16,410 nt of DNA, taken from contig JAGWRL010000059.1 of assembly GCA_028876585.1 (NCBI GenBank), forward strand, positions 1 to 16,410. The letters are read 5' to 3'. The notes beneath the pieces are model-generated. The model searched no databases and was not told the DNA's origin. It saw only the letters and a program-made list of their open reading frames with translations. Source of the stretch: Pseudomonadota bacterium (lineage in GTDB: Bacteria > Pseudomonadota > Alphaproteobacteria > Rhizobiales > Beijerinckiaceae). How positions within the stretch are numbered: position 1 is the first letter of the stretch; the number at the start of each line of letters is the position of its first letter. Both the position numbers and the translations under genes were made by a program. Shown piece by piece: positions 7,220-14,600 of this stretch.

Positions 7220-7621
7220 ATGATAGGCATGGTCTTGGTGACCCACGGACAGCTCGCGCACGGATTCCGCGCCGCGCTGGAGCATGTCGTGGGGCCGCAA
7301 TCGCAATTCGAGACGATCGCGATCGGTCCCGAGGACGATATGGAGCAGCGCCGCTCCGACATTCTCGAAGCGGCGCAGCGCGTGCAGGACGGCAGCGGCG
7401 TCGTGCTGCTGACCGACATGTTCGGCGGCACGCCGTCCAATCTGGCGATTTCGGCGATGGAGGGCGGCCGCATCGAGGTGATCTGCGGCATCAACCTGCC
7501 GATGCTGATCAAGCTCGCCACCCTGCGCGAGGGGACCGATCTCGATCACGCCGTGATCGAGGCGCGCGACGCGGGCCGCAAATACATCACCGTCGCCAGC
7601 AAAGTGCTGACCGCGAAATGA
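7220..7621 (+). CDS. PTS mannose-type EIIA component
   Basis: A 133-residue EIIA(Man)-family protein. It opens MIGMVLVTHGQLAHGF, where His9 is the phosphorylation site. VVLLTDMFGGTPSNLA (about residues 70-86) and VICGINLPMLIKLA are the family's other landmarks, and the protein ends after YITVASKVLTA. In alphaproteobacteria this protein accepts phosphate from HPr but no cognate EIIB/EIIC sugar transporter is present nearby, so it is thought to be regulatory. The ATG at 7220 is chosen; the TTG directly before it is less likely. The gap to hprK is 93 bp, and the stop overlaps the HPr start as ATGA. The gene is called ptsM or manX in some genomes. Confidence 0.93.
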   Translation: MIGMVLVTHGQLAHGFRAALEHVVGPQSQFETIAIGPEDDMEQRRSDILEAAQRVQDGSGVVLLTDMFGGTPSNLAISAMEGGRIEVICGINLPMLIKLATLREGTDLDHAVIEARDAGRKYITVASKVLTAK

Positions 7622-7947
7622 TCGAGGATCTCAACGACGAGGGCGAGCCCTGCGCGCCGCCGCCGAGTTTTGAGGGCGGCGAGCTGCGCGAGCTGAAAAT
7701 CGTCAACCGCAAGGGCCTGCACGCCCGCGCCACCGCGAAATTCGTGCAATGCGTCGAGCGCTACGACGCCGAAATCAGCGTCACCCGCTGCGGCGAGACG
7801 GTCGGCGGCGATTCGATCATGGGCATTCTGACGCTCGGCGCCGGGCTAGGCTCGACCATCACCGTCGCCGCGCGGGGCGCGCAGGCGAAAGAGGCGCTGG
7901 AAGCGCTGGAGGCGCTGGTGGCGGGGCGGTTCGGGGAAGACGAGTAG
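7618..7947 (+). CDS. HPr phosphocarrier protein
   Basis: A 109-residue HPr with an N-terminal extension of about 22 acidic and proline-rich residues before the normal start of the fold. His35 in NRKGLHARATAKF is the catalytic histidine phosphorylated by enzyme I, and Ser66 in GGDSIMGILTLGAG is the site used by HPr kinase. The C-terminal helix is A-K-E-A-L-E-A-L-E-A-L. It should relay phosphate from the nitrogen-type enzyme I (PtsP, not in this window) to EIIA(Man). The start overlaps the EIIA stop (ATGA). Its TAG is separated by one base from the TAA of lptB on the other strand, so the two transcripts must overlap or end inside each other. It corresponds to ptsH/npr in other annotations. Confidence 0.93.
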   Translation: MIEDLNDEGEPCAPPPSFEGGELRELKIVNRKGLHARATAKFVQCVERYDAEISVTRCGETVGGDSIMGILTLGAGLGSTITVAARGAQAKEALEALEALVAGRFGEDE

Positions 7948-7948
7948 T

Positions 7949-8743
<795 letters not shown>

Positions 8744-8782
8744 GCCAGTTTCGCGGCGGCGGGAGCGTCGGGGCGCGGCATG

Positions 8783-9343
8783 TTATTTCTTTTTCGACCC
8801 GCCCGGCGTGTCGCCGCTGCCCGGCAGGAACAGGCCCTGCACGCGCGAGCCGCCGCCCTGCACCGCCGCCTGCCCGGAGGCGAGATCGTAGACCAGCCGG
8901 TCGCCCTTGGTGACGTTGCGCCCGTCGGTCAACACGACATGGCCGGTCAGCACCACATTGTTGTGGCCCTTGTCGTAGCTGCCATTGTCGGCGGTCGCGG
9001 TCTGCGTCTTCGAATCGACCCGCACCGGGCCGGCGCAATCCATATGCTTGAGCCGGTTGGAGGCGTCGCCGCCGCCCGCCGGCTCCGGCTTGGGCGCGGC
9101 GCCGGATTTCTCCATGAAAATCGTCAGCTTCGAACAGACCAGCTTGGTGTCGCCCTGCACGACGACGACATGGCCCTCATAGACCGCCTTGGCCTCCTTC
9201 TCGAAATAATCGAGCCGGTCGGCCTCGATCGAGATCGGCGATTTGGCGTCGCCGCCGGGCAGGATCGACACCGGTTCGCTCTTGGTCGCCGCCGTGGCGG
9301 CGGAGAGGCCAAGCGCCAGCGCGGCGAACAGCGCCCGCCTCAT
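8783..9343 (-). CDS. lptA: LPS transport periplasmic protein LptA (OstA-like)
   Basis: A 186-residue protein with a signal peptide (about 1-19: two Arg, then ALFAALALGLSAATA). The OstA/LptA beta-jellyroll begins with ISIEADRLDYFEKEAKAVYEG and GHVVVVQGDTKLVCSKLTIF, is interrupted by a Gly/Pro-rich insert (about residues 80-97), and continues IKHMDCAGPVRV-like, then NNVVLTGHVVLTDGRN and GDRLVYDLASGQA. The end is a lysine-rich tail. LptA bridges LptC and LptD and carries LPS across the periplasm. The start overlaps the lptC stop (ATGA), so translation is coupled. Assignment is secured by the flanking lptC and lptB genes. Confidence 0.93.
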   Translation of the reverse strand: MRRALFAALALGLSAATAATKSEPVSILPGGDAKSPISIEADRLDYFEKEAKAVYEGHVVVVQGDTKLVCSKLTIFMEKSGAAPKPEPAGGGDASNRLKHMDCAGPVRVDSKTQTATADNGSYDKGHNNVVLTGHVVLTDGRNVTKGDRLVYDLASGQAAVQGGGSRVQGLFLPGSGDTPGGSKKK

Positions 9344-10020
9344 GGCGTCTCGCCCAAAGCGGCGGCCTGGCCGTTGATCAGCGTGCGCACGTGGCCCTCG
9401 AAGCGCACTTGCGCGCCGTTGTCGCGGGCGGAAATGGAATCCGCGGTGACGACGGCGTCCGGTTTAATGCGCACCCTGACCGCCTCGTTCGACACGTACT
9501 CGCCCTTCTTGAACGCGATATGCACCCGGCTGAGGAATATCTCATAGCGCGAGTTTTGCAGCCGCACGTCGCCGGCGAGGTCGAGCGATTCGGCGCCGCC
9601 GTCGTAATGGCCGGTATTGGCGGAAAGACGGCTGACGTCGTGATCGGGCGTCGAGATGTCGCCGCCGATCAAGGCGAGATCGACGTCGCCGGGGCGGCGA
9701 GCGTCCTGCATCGCCTTGGCGGCGGTGATGTTATAGCCGCCCCCGCCGGGATGCGAGCCGCTGAGGTGCGGCTTGTCCATGGTGATGCGGCCGCCCTCGA
9801 TGCCGATGCCGTCGAACGAAACGTCGCGCAGCGCCCGGCCGAAATTGCGATAGAGCGCGAAGGCGGCGAGCGCGGCCAGACCGCCGACGACCACCACCTC
9901 CAGCGCGCGGCGGGTCGCCCACACCCGCAGCGAATGGCGGCGCGCGGCGAGGAAGGCGCGCGCACGCGCATCAGCCGCGCCGGCGCGGTCCGACGCGAGA
10001 ACGAAAGTCCGGGAATGCAT
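9340..10020 (-). CDS. lptC: LPS export inner-membrane protein LptC
   Basis: A 226-residue protein with a basic N-terminus (1-39), one membrane anchor (about 40-57: LEVVVVGGLAALAAFALY) and a periplasmic LptC domain. The domain holds ITMDKPHLSG, YNITAAKAMQD, DVDLALIGGDIS and VRVRIKPDAVVTAD. LptC accepts LPS from LptBFG and passes it to LptA. ATG 10020 is chosen because upstream sequence is a hairpin rather than coding. The region before the start carries only a GGCGG that is locked in that hairpin. It leads the lptC-lptA-lptB operon and is divergent from the tRNA-Ile2 gene. Confidence 0.9.
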   Translation of the reverse strand: MHSRTFVLASDRAGAADARARAFLAARRHSLRVWATRRALEVVVVGGLAALAAFALYRNFGRALRDVSFDGIGIEGGRITMDKPHLSGSHPGGGGYNITAAKAMQDARRPGDVDLALIGGDISTPDHDVSRLSANTGHYDGGAESLDLAGDVRLQNSRYEIFLSRVHIAFKKGEYVSNEAVRVRIKPDAVVTADSISARDNGAQVRFEGHVRTLINGQAAALGETP

Positions 10021-10022
10021 CG

Positions 10023-10046
10023 CCGCCGAACATAGCGCTTCGGCGG
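10023..10046 (-). promoter_or_regulatory. Perfect hairpin immediately before the lptC start codon
   Basis: CCGCCGAA (10023-10030) and TTCGGCGG (10039-10046) form a perfect 8-bp stem with an 8-base loop. On the lptC strand the hairpin ends 2 bases before the ATG and includes the only Shine-Dalgarno-like GGCGG. It has no T-run on that side, so it is not a terminator. It may restrict lptC translation or be an operator; this is inference. Confidence 0.45.
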
Positions 10047-10140
10047 GGGAAAAACAAAACCGCGCCGACCGCCGCCCTCGCGCCCCGCATTGCGCGGCGC
10101 GGCGGGGGCGGCTAAAGCGAGCCGACCTGGCGGGTCCGCC

Positions 10141-10216
10141 GGGCCGGTAGCTCAATGGTTAGAGCCGGCCGCTCATAACGGTCTGGTTGGGGGTTCAAGT
10201 CCCTCCCGGCCCACCA
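10141..10216 (+). tRNA. tRNA-Ile2 with CAT anticodon (lysidine-modified type)
   Basis: A complete cloverleaf of 76 bases including encoded CCA. The acceptor GGGCCGG (10141-10147) pairs with CCGGCCC (10206-10212); the D stem is GCTC/GAGC. The anticodon stem GGCCG/CGGTC encloses loop CTCATAA with anticodon CAT at 10174-10176. The T arm is GGGGG-TTCAAGT-CCCTC. A CAT anticodon could mean Met, fMet or Ile2. The D-arm sequence and the CTCATAA loop match bacterial tRNA-Ile2, whose C34 is converted to lysidine by TilS so that it reads AUA. It is divergent from lptC and marks the left border of the accessory region. Confidence 0.93.
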
Positions 10217-10252
10217 GGGACTCCGCTGAAATCCGAGCTTTTCAGCTATTGG

Positions 10253-10304
10253 CGAGTTCCGCGGACATTACCGGGGGTTACGAACTTAGGTCCGCGGATT
10301 CTCG
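10253..10304. repeat. Long inverted repeat TCCGCGGAC...GTCCGCGGA, candidate att site or structured RNA
   Basis: TCCGCGGAC (10258-10266) and GTCCGCGGA (10290-10298) are perfect 9-bp arms around 23 bases, extended outward by CGAG (10253-10256) and CTCG (10301-10304). It sits between a tRNA and a large serine recombinase gene, a typical place for an attachment site, and its about 50-bp size fits recombinase sites. It could equally fold as RNA in a read-through transcript of the tRNA. Confidence 0.5.
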
Positions 10305-10344
10305 TCTCTGTGCGTCTGAATTTCGGCGCATGGGGACGAATTTG

Positions 10345-10368
10345 GCCGCCTGTCTCTGGCGGCGGTTT
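10345..10368 (+). terminator. Possible terminator downstream of tRNA-Ile2
   Basis: GCCGCC (10345-10350) and GGCGGC (10358-10363) form a 6-bp stem with a 7-base loop, followed by GGTTTT. It is about 130 bases after the tRNA and would end a transcript that also carries the two upstream hairpins. Confidence 0.45.
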
Positions 10369-10609
10369 TCGCGTTTCCGCGGTCTGGTGTAAGGCGGTCA
10401 AGAGAGACTCGGTTCGAAACGAAACGAGCGCGCAGCAGTCGTGTGAGCTGAGGCGTTTGCGACAGTTGACCCGGCTGCGACGGCGGAGTCGTTGGCGCCC
10501 GCTCTTCTCTCGTCCGGGCATTACGGCGAAGTTTGTCTCGGACGTCGTCCATGCACCCAAATGCGGGTGCGGGCGCGAAGAATGCGGTCTATAGCGCCAC
10601 GCAGGTCTG

Positions 10610-12286
10610 TCAGACTGGACGCAGCAATCCCAGGGCGTGCCACTGGTCGGCAAAGCGCGGCGGAAGGTCCATCAGACGTGTGACGCCATAGCCGCGCGGC
10701 AGCGTTCCGGAGCATGCGGCGTCGATCAGCTTGGGATCGAGAAAGGCCAGCGACAGCGTCATGCGAACCGAACGCTGGGTGCGAGCGTGCCGGGGCGCGA
10801 GTTCGACGAGGTCGGACACTCGTCCTTTGACGAGGTCGTCGAGCCAGGACCGGGCAGTGGCTATGGCGAGGATCAGACGGTCACGTTCCTCTCCCTCCAT
10901 TCTGCGACTCTGACCGCCCGGCGAATTGGGAAGGAGAAGGGCGCGCCGCACATGCGAGTCTGGCTTGGACCAGGGAACCGACAGCGTTCCGATTGCATGC
11001 GGATCGGCGCAATCGAGCCGATATTCGATCTCGAGTCGGGCGGAGCGAACCACGACACGAACGAGATGGCTCTCGACTAGGGAGCGGGCTTGTGGCGTTG
11101 GGGAAAGATACCGAGGCGGCGCTGGCGGCTGCAAGTGATCGCCTGTTTCAGTGCAGGCCTCTTGGGATGCAGCCGCAGCCGCGAACGCGTCGTCCGTCGC
11201 GTCTGCGTCCGAACGACGCTTGTCGGCGGCCGAACGCAGCGCCTCAATGACCGCGGCTTCCAGCGCGGGCGCCGGCAAGCGATGAGACGTAGCGGCTGCC
11301 CGCTCTCGACCCTGCATCGCAGACGTCGAGATGTAATACCGATACCGTACGCCGTTCTTGGCCGCATGGATCGGCGACAGCCGCTCCCCGGCCTCGTTGA
11401 AGACCTTGCCCATCAGCAGGGCGTTGGACTTAAGCCGGTCGGCGCGCGACAGGCGCTGCTCGTCGAGCTTTGCCTGTACCTTGGCGAAGGTCTCGGCGTC
11501 GACGATCGCGGCATGCTCGCCAGGCCAGGACCGGCAGCGATGGTTGATCTCGCCGAGAAAATGGCGATTGCGCAGGAGTCGATAGAGCGGGCCGTTGGTG
11601 AAATGAATGCCGCCGACGATCTTGCCAGAGGCGAGCTTGCGGACCCGGCTGCGAATGTCGCGCCGCCGCAACTCCCGCTGCAGCGCGCGCACCGAACCGA
11701 GTTCGAGATAGAGGGCGAAGATTTGCCGCACGATCGCGGCTTCCTCCTCAACGACATGAAGCTTGCGGTCTTCGACCCGATAGCCCAGAGGCACGACCCC
11801 GCCCATCCACAGGCCCTTCTTCTTCGAAGCCGCGATCTTGTCGCGGATGCGTTCGGCCGTGACCTCGCGTTCGAATTGGGCGAAGGACAGCAACACATTG
11901 AGTGTCAGCCGGCCCATGCTGGTCGTAGTGTTGAATGCCTGAGTCACCGAGACGAAGGCGACGCCATGCGCGTCAAACACCTCCACCAGCTTGGCGAAGT
12001 CAGCCAGCGAGCGGGTCAGCCGGTCCACCTTATATACGACGACGACGTCGATGCGACGCTCGCGGATGCGATCGAGCAGGTTCTGCAGGGCAGGGCGCTC
12101 CATGGACCCGCCGGAATAGCCGCCGTCGTCGAAGCGGTCGCGCACGAGCCGCCATCCCTCGTGCGTTTGGCTCTTGATATAGGCCTCGGCGGATTCCCGC
12201 TGAGCGTCGAGAGAATTGAAGTCCTGTTCGAGACCCGCGTCGGTGGAGACGCGGGTGTAGATGGCGCAGCGCAGGGTTTTGGTCAT
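10610..12286 (-). CDS. Large serine recombinase (resolvase/invertase superfamily)
   Basis: A 558-residue protein. The catalytic resolvase domain (about 5-150) has the nucleophile Ser14 in AIYTRVSTD, SLDAQRESAEAYI, DDGGYSGGSMERPALQ, VYKVDRLTRSLADF and FAQFEREVTAERIRDK. A Recombinase (PF07508-type) domain follows with PLGYRVEDRKLHVVEEEAAI and SVRALQRELRRRDIRSR. The region usually holding a four-Cys zinc ribbon reads LLMGKVFNEAGERLSPIHA and has no CxxC pair. The C-terminus ends with a predicted helix-turn-helix-like stretch (VSDLVELAPRHARTQRSV). Such enzymes integrate and excise elements by serine-linked double-strand exchange. The start overlaps the DUF2924 stop (ATGA). All catalytic residues look intact. 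The target site is unknown; the adjacent tRNA and inverted repeat are candidates. Confidence 0.93.
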   Translation of the reverse strand: MTKTLRCAIYTRVSTDAGLEQDFNSLDAQRESAEAYIKSQTHEGWRLVRDRFDDGGYSGGSMERPALQNLLDRIRERRIDVVVVYKVDRLTRSLADFAKLVEVFDAHGVAFVSVTQAFNTTTSMGRLTLNVLLSFAQFEREVTAERIRDKIAASKKKGLWMGGVVPLGYRVEDRKLHVVEEEAAIVRQIFALYLELGSVRALQRELRRRDIRSRVRKLASGKIVGGIHFTNGPLYRLLRNRHFLGEINHRCRSWPGEHAAIVDAETFAKVQAKLDEQRLSRADRLKSNALLMGKVFNEAGERLSPIHAAKNGVRYRYYISTSAMQGRERAAATSHRLPAPALEAAVIEALRSAADKRRSDADATDDAFAAAAASQEACTETGDHLQPPAPPRYLSPTPQARSLVESHLVRVVVRSARLEIEYRLDCADPHAIGTLSVPWSKPDSHVRRALLLPNSPGGQSRRMEGEERDRLILAIATARSWLDDLVKGRVSDLVELAPRHARTQRSVRMTLSLAFLDPKLIDAACSGTLPRGYGVTRLMDLPPRFADQWHALGLLRPV

Positions 12287-13161
12287 GGATCGCCTCCCGC
12301 GCCGGGCGCTCGATTCGGCCCCGTTCTGACGCGCTGCGGGCCGAGGCGCTGCGTGACGTCTTGCCCCGGCATACCCTTATCGTTCCCCGCCGCGCTTCGG
12401 GTCGCCTTGCGCTTCTCGCCGCGGCCGAGGGCGAAGAAGCGGCGTCCGTTCCAACGCACGCCGGTGATGGCGCGGGCGACGGCGGAGAGGCTCGCATAAG
12501 TTCGCCCCTCCCATTCGAAACCGTCGGCGCCGACCACCACCCGCTGCAGAACGCCGGTGTGTTCGCGAACGAAGACCGTTCCGACACGGACCGGTGCATG
12601 AAGCAGCGGGCGACGGGCGTCGGGATCTTGCCCGCTCGCGCCGTTCTGAGCGCAACCCGGGCTCCTGACTGCAGACCTATTCCCGGCCAGGGCTGCGGCA
12701 AGGATTGCGCGCGAGCGCAGGCTGATGTCGCCGACCTCGGCGGCCTGCTCGCGCCAGGTCAGGATGCGGTCCATCAGCGCTTGAGACAGGGTTTGCGGCG
12801 CACGGCGGCCGAGAAGAGCGCGCCAGCGGCGGCGCAGGAGAGCGCTGTTGTGTGGGGTCAACCTGGCGTCTTCAGGCGTCTCCCTGACTTCTGCAGCGAC
12901 CTCGATGTGGTTGTCAGGGTCGTTCGTCGGCGTACAGGTCGGCGTGCGCGCCTGCCGCTCAGGGAGCGTCGACGACAGGGGCAGAGATGTCGCGGACCGT
13001 GAGCGGACGCCTGCGGTCTCGAGGTGGACTTCGACACGCGCCGGCTCAAGAGACTTCGCGGCCTCCTCGCCCGCGGCAGCGACCGTTCTCGTTGCCGTGC
13101 CATCGGCGGCGGCGCGCGACGGCGCTGTCGACGATGAGCGCTCAAGCTTTCTCTGGGGCAT
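12283..13161 (-). CDS. DUF2924 domain protein
   Basis: A 292-residue basic protein. The DUF2924 signature covers the second half: LLRRRWRALLGRRAPQTLSQ (about 110-130), then GTVFVREHTGVLQRVVVGADG and EWEGRTYASLSAVARAITG with RWNGRRFFAL near 245-255. Residues 1 to about 100 are low-complexity, rich in Ala, Ser, Thr and Pro, and longer than usual for the family, so the true start may be internal. The C-terminal tail is also extended. DUF2924 function is unknown, but the gene is regularly found next to a large serine recombinase and a DUF3489 gene in alphaproteobacterial phages and islands. Here it overlaps the recombinase by ATGA and begins 3 bp after the DUF3489 stop, so the three are one operon. 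A DNA-binding accessory role in recombination is inference. Confidence 0.85.
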   Translation of the reverse strand: MPQRKLERSSSTAPSRAAADGTATRTVAAAGEEAAKSLEPARVEVHLETAGVRSRSATSLPLSSTLPERQARTPTCTPTNDPDNHIEVAAEVRETPEDARLTPHNSALLRRRWRALLGRRAPQTLSQALMDRILTWREQAAEVGDISLRSRAILAAALAGNRSAVRSPGCAQNGASGQDPDARRPLLHAPVRVGTVFVREHTGVLQRVVVGADGFEWEGRTYASLSAVARAITGVRWNGRRFFALGRGEKRKATRSAAGNDKGMPGQDVTQRLGPQRVRTGPNRAPGAGGDP

Positions 13162-13164
13162 GGA

Positions 13165-13767
13165 TCAGCACCCCGTCGGCCGCAGACGGTAGACAGAGGC
13201 GCCGACCGCATCATCACGCGAGCGCTCGAGGATGTAGCCCCGCCTGCGCAATCCGGTAAGCGCGGCGGAGGTCGTGTGAGGCAGCCAGCCGGTCGCATTT
13301 GCCATGGCTTCGAGCGTCGCCCCCTCCGGTCGGTCCAGCATCTTCAGGACGCGATCAATTTTGGTTCCGCTGCGCGGAGCCGCGCGCGACGCTGTCGGTG
13401 GCTCGTTTGCAATCTCCTTCTTTCCCTCCTGCGACTGGCGCTCAGTCCTGCCAAGCTCAGGTTCGGCTTCGCTGCTCGCCTTTCCCCGCGAGCCGCTTTC
13501 GTCAACCTCGACTAAGTTTGCGACCGCCCTCATTCCGGCGGCGGTCAGTTTGAGCGCGAACGCGCATTGGCTGTCCTTATCGCTTCGCCACACCGGAGCG
13601 TCGCCGCGGGCTTTGATCTCACGCGCCAAGCCGGCCGCCAGCAGCGGGGCGGCCGCATGCCGCGCCGCCGTTGTTCGGCGACCCTCGGGCAATGTAAAGA
13701 ACCGATCGTCGCGCTGCGCTGCTGCGCCGAGCAGATCGCGTTGCGTTTCGCTGAGCTTGATGGCCAT
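13165..13767 (-). CDS. DUF3489 domain protein
   Basis: A 200-residue protein. Residues 1-80 begin LSETQRDLLGAAAQRDDRFF, a pattern seen in this family, resembling a winged-helix fold, with LKLTAAGMRAV closing it. A charged linker rich in Glu, Ser and Arg follows. The C-terminal DUF3489 domain (about 130-197) reads TKIDRVLKMLDRPEGATLEA, ATGWLPHTTSAALTGLRRRG and ends VYRLRP, also winged-helix-like. This makes a DNA-binding role likely but no function has been proven. AGGGG lies 8 bases before the ATG. It is the first gene of the DUF3489-DUF2924-recombinase operon, so its promoter should be in 13768-13900. Confidence 0.87.
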   Translation of the reverse strand: MAIKLSETQRDLLGAAAQRDDRFFTLPEGRRTTAARHAAAPLLAAGLAREIKARGDAPVWRSDKDSQCAFALKLTAAGMRAVANLVEVDESGSRGKASSEAEPELGRTERQSQEGKKEIANEPPTASRAAPRSGTKIDRVLKMLDRPEGATLEAMANATGWLPHTTSAALTGLRRRGYILERSRDDAVGASVYRLRPTGC

Positions 13768-14110
13768 TGCGAGACCCCTGCGTTGTGAAAGGAGCCGGCC
13801 AATCCGGCCCCGTCACTGACGCGAGCCCCGGATCGGCGCGGCCTCGGGGCTGGGGCATCGGGCTTGAGCAAACTCCGGGAGTTCGTTGCCGCCCGCGTGG
13901 ACACACACGCTCTGTCCGCAGAGCAAATCCAGTCAATTCTCCGCGGAGGCTCGAGTTTCTTTGGGTCCGCCGCCAATGGCCGCGAGGCCGCACCGCAACG
14001 GCGCCGAAGTAACTACCCAGTGCGCCGGGATGTCAGCGCTCGTGCAGAAAAGGCACGGGCGAGATAGGCTGCGCCGTCGGTTTGGTGGCGAAGGTGCGGG
14101 CGTGGCGGGA
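13768..14110. other. Non-coding stretch upstream of the recombinase operon
   Basis: The region must hold the promoter of the DUF3489 operon on the minus strand, but no clear -35/-10 pair was seen. A 67-codon plus-strand frame from a TTG at 13864 to 14067 starts with a helix-like LREFVAARVDTHALSAEQIQ but ends in arginine-rich low-complexity sequence and has no recognised family. I do not call it a gene. Confidence 0.4.
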
Positions 14111-14520
14111 GTGCGTCGGCGTTGGCTCGGCGTCGAGAGTCGGTGCGTTGGCCCGTTCACGTCGTTTCCGAAAACGAGGCCTTGCAGGACGGCTCGCGCT
14201 CGCCCGTCTGGTTCGCCCTCGATGATAGCCGAACGCTGTCATTCTTCGCCGGAATTTGGACGCGCTGGACGTTGGTTCGGAAGGTGAAGGAGGGCGAGAC
14301 GACGAACGATCTATTCGCATTTCTCACGACGGAGCCGAACGCGATCGTCGTGCCGATCCATCCGAAGGCCATGCCGGTGATTCTGACGAACCGAGACGAA
14401 GTTGACCTTTGGCTCGCCGCGCCGGCGAAAAAGGCGCTGGCCCTGCAAAGGCCGCTCGCGAACTGCGTGTTGCAGATCATCGCGAGGGGCAGGATACAAG
14501 ATCGACCGAGGGAAAATTGA
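14111..14520 (+). pseudogene. SRAP-family (YedK/HMCES) pseudogene, truncated and frameshifted
   Basis: From 14111 the second frame reads RRRWLGVESRCVGPFTSF, then the match continues one frame over as SENEALQDGSRSPVWFALDD, LSFFAGIWTRWTLVRKVKEG, TTNDLFAFLTTEPNAIV and IHPKAMPVILTNRDEVDLWL to a TGA at 14520. Together these are the C-terminal two thirds of an SOS-response-associated peptidase of the type common in Hyphomicrobiales. The join falls at TTTCC (14165-14169): one missing T would restore SF-SENE. The N-terminal part with the catalytic Cys2, which forms the thiazolidine link to abasic sites, is absent upstream. Intact members protect abasic sites in single-stranded DNA. The remnant cannot be active, although the second frame alone could be translated from a TTG at 14122. 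Confidence 0.85.
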
Positions 14521-14600
14521 ACGCGAACGTCAATTCGGCGAGGAAATTTGCGCAGCTCCTCTCGCCGCAAACGCCGCGTCCAGTGTAAATTCCGCCAAGT

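Larger units (their letters stand above)
10217..10609. other. Non-coding stretch between tRNA-Ile2 and recombinase, with hairpins
   Basis: No convincing gene is present; the one open frame here reads out of the tRNA and has no protein character. The first 150 bases hold three successive inverted repeats: GCTGAAA/TTTCAGC (10225-10246), the large one at 10253-10304, and a GC-rich hairpin followed by TTTT (10345-10368). The rest (10370-10609) shows no strong structure by eye. Confidence 0.6.

Noticed and set aside
10190..10216. Search for a second copy of the tRNA 3' end as the distal att repeat
   Set aside because: No copy of the final CCCGGCCCACCA was seen to the right of the tRNA within the window; the distal border may lie outside.
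10187..10594. Long plus-strand open frame starting inside the tRNA
   Set aside because: It reads out of the tRNA T arm through hairpins and low-complexity Arg/Trp-rich sequence; such frames commonly arise after tRNAs and show no family.
11090..12499. Long plus-strand open frame opposite the recombinase
   Set aside because: Antisense shadow; the recombinase has full catalytic motifs.
14030..14066. Stretch reading MSALVQKRHGRD in one frame, recalling a repeated junk reading frame in Bradyrhizobium-type genomes
   Set aside because: Only one degenerate unit is present and the resemblance is from memory, so it cannot be supported as a repeat here.
13864..14067. 67-codon frame from TTG with a helix-like beginning
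   Set aside because: No ribosome site, rare start, arginine-rich low-complexity end and no known family.
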